DNA of 9,247 bases from positions 1-9,247 of the forward strand of contig JALNZD010000074.1 of assembly GCA_023229505.1 (NCBI GenBank), given 5' to 3'. The position numbers and the translations under genes are program-made. The stretch comes from Bacteroidales bacterium. GTDB taxonomy: Bacteria > Bacteroidota > Bacteroidia > Bacteroidales > JAGOPY01. Of the stretch, positions 6,592-9,247 are shown piece by piece (within the stretch, counting starts at the first letter, position 1; every line of letters starts with the position of its first letter). The notes below the pieces were generated by a model. It saw nothing but the letters and a program-made list of their open reading frames with translations. It did no database searches and was not told the origin of the DNA.

Positions 6592-7671
6592 ATGACTACA
6601 GTAACCAAACCAATTTTACATCCAGGTTTTAAGCTGAAAGACAGCATCAGCATTAAAGCACGCCTCGAAAAGATTTTTTTCACAGAGGTATACTCACTTT
6701 CGAATGAAAAGTTTCTATATCTTTTCACCAACATCCAACAGGATGAAGTTATCGATCGGAGTCAAAAATACGAACTCGTAAATCTCGATATTGGTGGGAA
6801 GAAATATCTCGGCGTGATTATCGATGAGCATTCCCACGACAAAATAACGGCAATCGTTGACGATTTGACTGTCTTGCGCGGGTTTGATTGCGTTGCGGGC
6901 ATGCGCCCCCTCAAGGCAATGCTCATGAGCGATGTCATTGAGCCTCTTCTTAATCCCGAAAAGTACAAGAAATTTAAACTAGGTATTCCGAATGGTATCT
7001 TACTTTTCGGACCTCCGGGATGCGGAAAAACATTCATTGTTAAGAAATTGGCCGAAGAGCTCGGGTATAATTTTATCGAAATGAATCCGTCCTCCGTCGC
7101 AACATCGTATGTTCACGGTGCCGTTGGAAATATCGGCAAGGTCTTTGAGATGGCGAGATTGCAAGCACCATCGATTGTCTTTATTGACGAGATTGAGGGT
7201 CTTATTCCAAAGCGAGAAGAACTCAGCTCGTCTGCAGATATCAAGAAAGAGGAAATCAATGAGTTTCTCCTCCAGCTCAACAATGCCGGTAGCAGTAAGA
7301 TTTTGGTTGTTGGAGCTACAAACCGTCCTCACATGATCGATACAGCAATCCTACGATCTGGACGAATGGACAAACGAATATTCGTTGGACCGCCAGATTT
7401 GGAAGCTAGGAGAGACCTGTTCAAAATTTGTCTTTCAGGTCGACCTTACGATAAAAAAATCGACTTTGAAAAGCTCGCCAAAATGTCTGAGAACTATGTG
7501 GGATCAGATATTGAGCTCATCGTAACTGAGGCGGCTCGGGCGGCCGTGTCTCAAGATAAAAAAATGGTCGATGAGAAAATGTTGGCCGGTGCAATCAAAA
7601 AGTTTAACCCTTCGATCTCGCCCGAGGAAATCGCATATTACAATCAATTTGGTGACCTAGAAAGATCGTAA
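6592..7671 (+). CDS. Single-domain classic AAA+ ATPase
   Basis: 359 residues. Residues 1-95 form an N-terminal domain I do not recognise, with beta character and no membrane segment. The AAA module follows, entered by VAGMRPLKAML. It has Walker A GPPGCGKT (140-147), Walker B IVFIDEIEG (195-203, with catalytic pair D199 E200), sensor-1 N244 in GATNRP, arginine-finger region LRSGRMDKR (254-262), and a GSDIELIV sensor-2 helix. All residues for ATP hydrolysis by a hexamer look present. There is no HExxH zinc-protease domain, so it is not FtsH. It is shorter than Cdc48, which has two AAA modules. It most resembles stand-alone unfoldases or remodelers of the FtsH/proteasomal-ATPase/katanin side of the family. 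It starts 4 nt after a membrane-protein gene and precedes another, so it probably acts on or is recruited by membrane proteins (inference). Confidence 0.93.
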   Translation: MTTVTKPILHPGFKLKDSISIKARLEKIFFTEVYSLSNEKFLYLFTNIQQDEVIDRSQKYELVNLDIGGKKYLGVIIDEHSHDKITAIVDDLTVLRGFDCVAGMRPLKAMLMSDVIEPLLNPEKYKKFKLGIPNGILLFGPPGCGKTFIVKKLAEELGYNFIEMNPSSVATSYVHGAVGNIGKVFEMARLQAPSIVFIDEIEGLIPKREELSSSADIKKEEINEFLLQLNNAGSSKILVVGATNRPHMIDTAILRSGRMDKRIFVGPPDLEARRDLFKICLSGRPYDKKIDFEKLAKMSENYVGSDIELIVTEAARAAVSQDKKMVDEKMLAGAIKKFNPSISPEEIAYYNQFGDLERS

Positions 7672-7678
7672 AATATTT

Positions 7679-7987
7679 ATGATAACCAAAGAACAAGGCG
7701 AATATCGAATACTGTTTTCAAAGATTGCGACCATTGCACTTTTGGTTGCCGTAATTCCAATCTGGCCATATTTCTTTTATCAGTTCCTTAAGCTTGCTGT
7801 ATTCGGTGCGTCCGCTTTCTCGGTTTACCTTTACCACAAAGAAAAAAATACAAAATGGATGATGGTCATGATCGTGATTGCTATTATTTTCAATCCGATC
7901 AACGCACTTTATTTTGGACACTTCCTCTGGTCAGTTGTGGACATAATTGTGGCAGTAATGTTCTTCAAATCACCGAAACATAATTAA
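7679..7987 (+). CDS. Small four-helix membrane protein, DUF6804-like (tentative)
   Basis: 102 residues, nearly all membrane helices: about 13-30, 33-52, 59-71 and 82-96, with a basic HKEKNTK loop between the second and third. The motif FNPI (71-74), followed by FGHFLWSVVD (79-88) and a final hydrophobic segment, recalls small DUF6804-type membrane proteins. That family name is from memory and tentative. No catalytic residues stand out. Its start lies 7 nt after the AAA+ stop, making it the last operon member. It could be an anchor or regulator of the ATPase, or an unrelated passenger. The tail SPKHN is hydrophilic. Confidence 0.78.
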   Translation: MITKEQGEYRILFSKIATIALLVAVIPIWPYFFYQFLKLAVFGASAFSVYLYHKEKNTKWMMVMIVIAIIFNPINALYFGHFLWSVVDIIVAVMFFKSPKHN

Positions 7988-7993
7988 TCTGAT

Positions 7994-8090
7994 CCCGCCG
8001 TCCGTCCGTCCGCTCAAAAGTTTTGGGGGCGAAGCCCCCTCCAGAGGCGGGCAGGCAATCAGCGGGCAAAAAGGGAGGGGGTTTGGGGGA
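7994..8090 (+). repeat. Right copy of GC-rich repeat, inverted relative to 132-206
   Basis: Starts CCCGCC, then three GTCC units, then GCTCAAAAGTTTTGGGGG and GAAGCCCC. A short insertion (about 8038-8057) comes next, followed by CAGCGGGCAAAAAGGGAGG and a G-rich run. Within it GGGGGC (8025-8030) and GCCCCC (8034-8039) form a tight hairpin, and CCCGCC (7994-7999) can pair with GGCGGG (8046-8051). No T-run follows those stems, so the repeat itself is not a standard terminator. It begins 6 nt after the last operon stop codon. Confidence 0.85.
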
Positions 8091-8093
8091 ACG

Positions 8094-8135
8094 CCCCGAA
8101 GGAGTCGCTTCGCGACCCTACGGGGTAATAATTTT
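8094..8135 (+). terminator. Hairpin with trailing T-rich tract, likely operon terminator
   Basis: CCCCG (8094-8098) pairs with CGGGG (8121-8125). An A-A mismatch, an A-T pair, GG/CC (8101-8102 with 8117-8118), a bulged A8103, GTCGC/GCGAC (8104-8108 with 8112-8116) and a TTC loop follow inward. TAATAATTTT comes directly after the stem. It lies about 105 nt past the last operon gene and would act on + strand transcripts. The tract is interrupted by A residues, so efficiency is uncertain. It belongs to the same hairpin family as 8201-8229. Confidence 0.55.
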
Positions 8136-8167
8136 CGCCCGCCTGCTTTCGTTCCCGTTCCGTTTGA

Positions 8168-8252
8168 GCAAGAGAAAAGCGGAAGGGGGGGGGTGGGGCG
8201 CCCCGAAGCAGAGCAAGCTCGCTACGGGGTAAAAATTCCGCTTTTCTCTTGC
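8168..8252. repeat. Nested inverted repeat: 17-bp arms around a second CCCCG hairpin
   Basis: Perfect 17-nt arms occur at 8168-8184 (GCAAGAGAAAAGCGGAA) and 8236-8252. Between them is a G-rich run (8185-8198) and a hairpin at 8201-8229 built as CCCCG / A-A mismatch / A-T / GC-GC / bulged A8210 / GAGC-GCTC, followed by TAAAAATT. The inner hairpin matches the one at 8094-8125 in its outer stem, mismatch and bulge, but has a different distal stem. It may serve as a second terminator or be a mobile intergenic repeat. Confidence 0.8.
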
Positions 8253-8264
8253 GAAATCAAAATG

Positions 8265-8425
8265 AGGCCAGCCCCGCCACCTGCCTGAATACTTGGAAGG
8301 CAGAACACCACAGAAAAATACTCTTTTCATTAGAAGAAAAAGAAATCCGGCGCGCGCAAAATGAAAAGAGCAAAGAGTATTTTTCTGTGGTGTGGCGAGC
8401 TTGTCGAGCAGTGGCGGGGGTGCCT
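8265..8425. repeat. MITE-like 160-bp nested inverted repeat
   Basis: The outer arms are AGGC (8265-8268) with GCCT (8422-8425), and CCCCGCCAC (8272-8280) with GTGGCGGGG (8411-8419). The inner core is a perfect 22-nt pair at 8305-8326 and 8372-8393. CTCTTTTCAT (8321-8330) can also pair with ATGAAAAGAG (8361-8370), extending the stem. The left shoulder carries a small hairpin, CTGCCT (8281-8286) with AGGCAG (8298-8303). The loop (about 8331-8360) holds CGCGCGC. No open frame of coding character crosses it, and no transposase is present. Size and symmetry suit a non-autonomous element or a large structured intergenic repeat. No clear target-site duplication is visible. Confidence 0.7.
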
Positions 8426-8454
8426 GCCCGCCGAAGCGTAAGCGTAGGAGGGGC
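8426..8454 (+). repeat. Third, degenerate hairpin of the same spacer family
   Basis: GCCCGCC (8426-8432) pairs imperfectly with GGAGGGGC (8447-8454). Inside are GAAGC, a GTAA loop, then GCGTA. The CCGAAGC...TAGG layout follows the two CCCCG hairpins upstream, but the outer stem is shorter and a G is bulged. It ends about 80 nt before the Nudix start, and no T-run follows, so it is not a convincing terminator. The stretch 8455-8535 after it holds no feature I can support; no clear promoter for the Nudix gene is visible there. Confidence 0.45.
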
Positions 8455-8535
8455 TTCCTTAGTCGGGGTTCTGCTCAAAGAAAGTTCGAACATCAATCAA
8501 AAACGACCGCAATTTATCAAAATAAAATAATTGAT

Positions 8536-8952
8536 ATGGAAAAACCGATAACATACGCTCCGGTGGTAGCAGGAGTTGTAATCAAGCAAGATGGAAAATA
8601 TTTGTTGGTGCAAGAAAAACAGCCGAACGCTTATGGTCTTTGGAATTTACCAGCCGGCAGAGTAGATTTTGGCGATACGATTGAACAGACGGCAGTAAAA
8701 GAAGCTAAGGAAGAGACGGGCTACGATGTTGAGTTGATTAGAAAACTGGATATTTTCCAAGACGCGGCGAACGAGGCGGTTAAACACGCCTTTGAAGCAA
8801 AAATCGTCGGCGGCGATTTGCATTTTTCCGAAGACGAATTGCTGGATGCAAGATGGTTTACTTTTGAAGAGATTGAAGCGATGAAGGATAAACTAAGAAG
8901 TGCTTGGATATTTGCAGGAATTAATATGGTAGAGCAAGCCGACGGCTCCTGA
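8536..8952 (+). CDS. Nudix hydrolase
   Basis: 138 residues, a typical minimal Nudix domain that would cleave a nucleoside diphosphate linked to another group; the substrate cannot be told from sequence. The Nudix box runs from G41 to about Y63: GRVDFGD, seven residues, KEAKEETGY. The metal-binding KEAKEE core is intact. The usual first Glu is Asp (D47) and the usual Arg is Lys (K55), both conservative. WNLPAGRVDFGD and the WFTFEEI segment near the end follow the common small-family pattern. The frame is open upstream to 8392, but that extension would translate the hairpin repeats, so ATG 8536 is chosen. No Shine-Dalgarno is seen. The stop is TGA. It lies beyond the operon's terminator-like hairpins and is probably a separate transcription unit. 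Confidence 0.93.
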   Translation: MEKPITYAPVVAGVVIKQDGKYLLVQEKQPNAYGLWNLPAGRVDFGDTIEQTAVKEAKEETGYDVELIRKLDIFQDAANEAVKHAFEAKIVGGDLHFSEDELLDARWFTFEEIEAMKDKLRSAWIFAGINMVEQADGS

Positions 8953-8971
8953 TAATCTTCACAAGCATATT

Positions 8972-8998
8972 TTGATAAAATAATATTATAGCTATAAT
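8972..8998 (+). promoter_or_regulatory. Promoter for the gene starting at 9023
   Basis: A perfect TATAAT at 8993-8998 is preceded by TTGATA (8972-8977) with a 15-bp spacer, somewhat short; TTTGAT at 8971 would give 16. The start point would be near 9005, leaving a leader of under 20 nt. A second TATAAT at 9005-9010 lacks a good -35. The AT-rich setting raises the chance of accidental matches. Confidence 0.45.
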
Positions 8999-9022
8999 AA
9001 TACTTATAATTAATTAACATAT

Positions 9023-9247
9023 ATGGAACACCTTAAATATCCGGAACGATACTGGCAGCATCTATTGGCCTTCCCGTTTATTATTTCTATGATCATACCG
9101 CTCGTAATTTTTGATTTTTGCACGGAGCTTTATCATCACATTTGTTTTCCGCTTTATGGCATACCGCTGGTGCCGCGGCAGGAGTATATTAAAATTGACC
9201 GGGTTAAATTATCATATTTGACTTGGCTGCAAAAAATTTTCTGCGCC
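9023..9247 (+). CDS. Conserved hypothetical protein, 5' part, runs off window
   Basis: ATG 9023 opens a frame with no stop for 75 codons to the window edge. It starts MEHLKYPERYWQHLLAFPFI. A hydrophobic segment follows (about 16-33), then CTELYHHICFPLYGIPLVPR (33-52), YIKIDRVKLSYL (55-66) and WLQKIFCA at the edge. The H/C-rich stretch with FPLYGIP and the IDR.KL motif are highly distinctive. They match, from memory, a conserved hypothetical family common in Patescibacteria that continues with further Cys residues. Function is unknown. The His and Cys residues suggest metal binding. A hydrophobic segment near the start suggests membrane association. No Shine-Dalgarno is present. Confidence 0.8.
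   Translation, partial: MEHLKYPERYWQHLLAFPFIISMIIPLVIFDFCTELYHHICFPLYGIPLVPRQEYIKIDRVKLSYLTWLQKIFCA

Noticed and set aside
6592..7671. FtsH-type protease
   Set aside because: The AAA module resembles FtsH, but there is no HExxH motif, no membrane segment and no room for a protease domain.
1134..7987. Known anti-phage system
   Set aside because: AAA+ and chaperone genes occur in defence islands, but no nuclease, protease, TIR, reverse transcriptase, CRISPR or restriction gene is present, so a defence label would be a guess.
8025..8039. GGGGGC-GAA-GCCCCC hairpin as the operon terminator
   Set aside because: No T-run follows on either strand. The hairpin at 8094-8135 is the better terminator candidate.
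8023..8530. Several open frames on both strands across the spacer before the Nudix gene
   Set aside because: They follow the GC-rich hairpins and inverted repeats, overlap one another, and encode low-complexity Arg/Gly/Pro/Ser strings.
8392..8535. N-terminal extension of the Nudix protein (start at 8392)
   Set aside because: The added 48 residues are a translation of the repeat arms. The Nudix fold begins normally just after ATG 8536.

Overview
The window looks like a piece of a Candidate Phyla Radiation (Patescibacteria/Parcubacteria-like) genome. The evidence is indirect. Genes are packed tightly with 4-nt gaps and almost no Shine-Dalgarno sequences. Spacers carry GC-rich hairpin repeats of a kind I associate with these genomes. 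The partial protein at the right edge resembles a conserved hypothetical family I associate with the same group. TAA, TAG and TGA all end genes here, which argues against the TGA=Gly code of Absconditabacteria/Gracilibacteria. All genes lie on the + strand. The taxon call is inference from memory.

Layout: (1) 1-55 is the 3' part of a tRNA-Ser(CGA) cut by the window edge. (2) 56-384 is a spacer holding a GC-rich repeat (132-206), then a strong sigma70-type promoter (296-324) and a cluster of ACTAT/ATAGT half-sites (333-378). (3) 385-7987 is one eight-gene operon-like block: XRE-type regulator, membrane-anchored GrpE-like protein, large divergent Hsp70, degenerate J-domain-like protein with a C-terminal membrane anchor, polytopic Yip1-like membrane protein, single-pass coiled-coil protein, AAA+ ATPase, and a small polytopic membrane protein. 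(4) 7988-8535 has no convincing gene. It holds an inverted copy of the left repeat, two terminator-like hairpins of one family, a 160-bp nested inverted repeat and a third, degenerate hairpin. (5) 8536-8952 is a Nudix hydrolase. (6) 9023 to the edge is the start of a conserved hypothetical protein.

The notable content is the block at 599-7987. It looks like a complete but highly divergent DnaK/DnaJ/GrpE set. The GrpE-like subunit carries an N-terminal membrane anchor and the J-like subunit a C-terminal one, so a soluble Hsp70 would be drawn to the cytoplasmic face of the membrane. It is joined to a non-proteolytic classic AAA+ ATPase and three further membrane proteins. Two of those three share a short cytoplasmic N-terminal motif. 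A plausible but unproven reading is a membrane-associated protein remodelling or quality-control machine, regulated by the first gene. Its two flanks carry inverted copies of the same repeat and one side adjoins a tRNA gene, so it may be a movable or accessory cassette. The repeat could equally be a genome-wide intergenic element.
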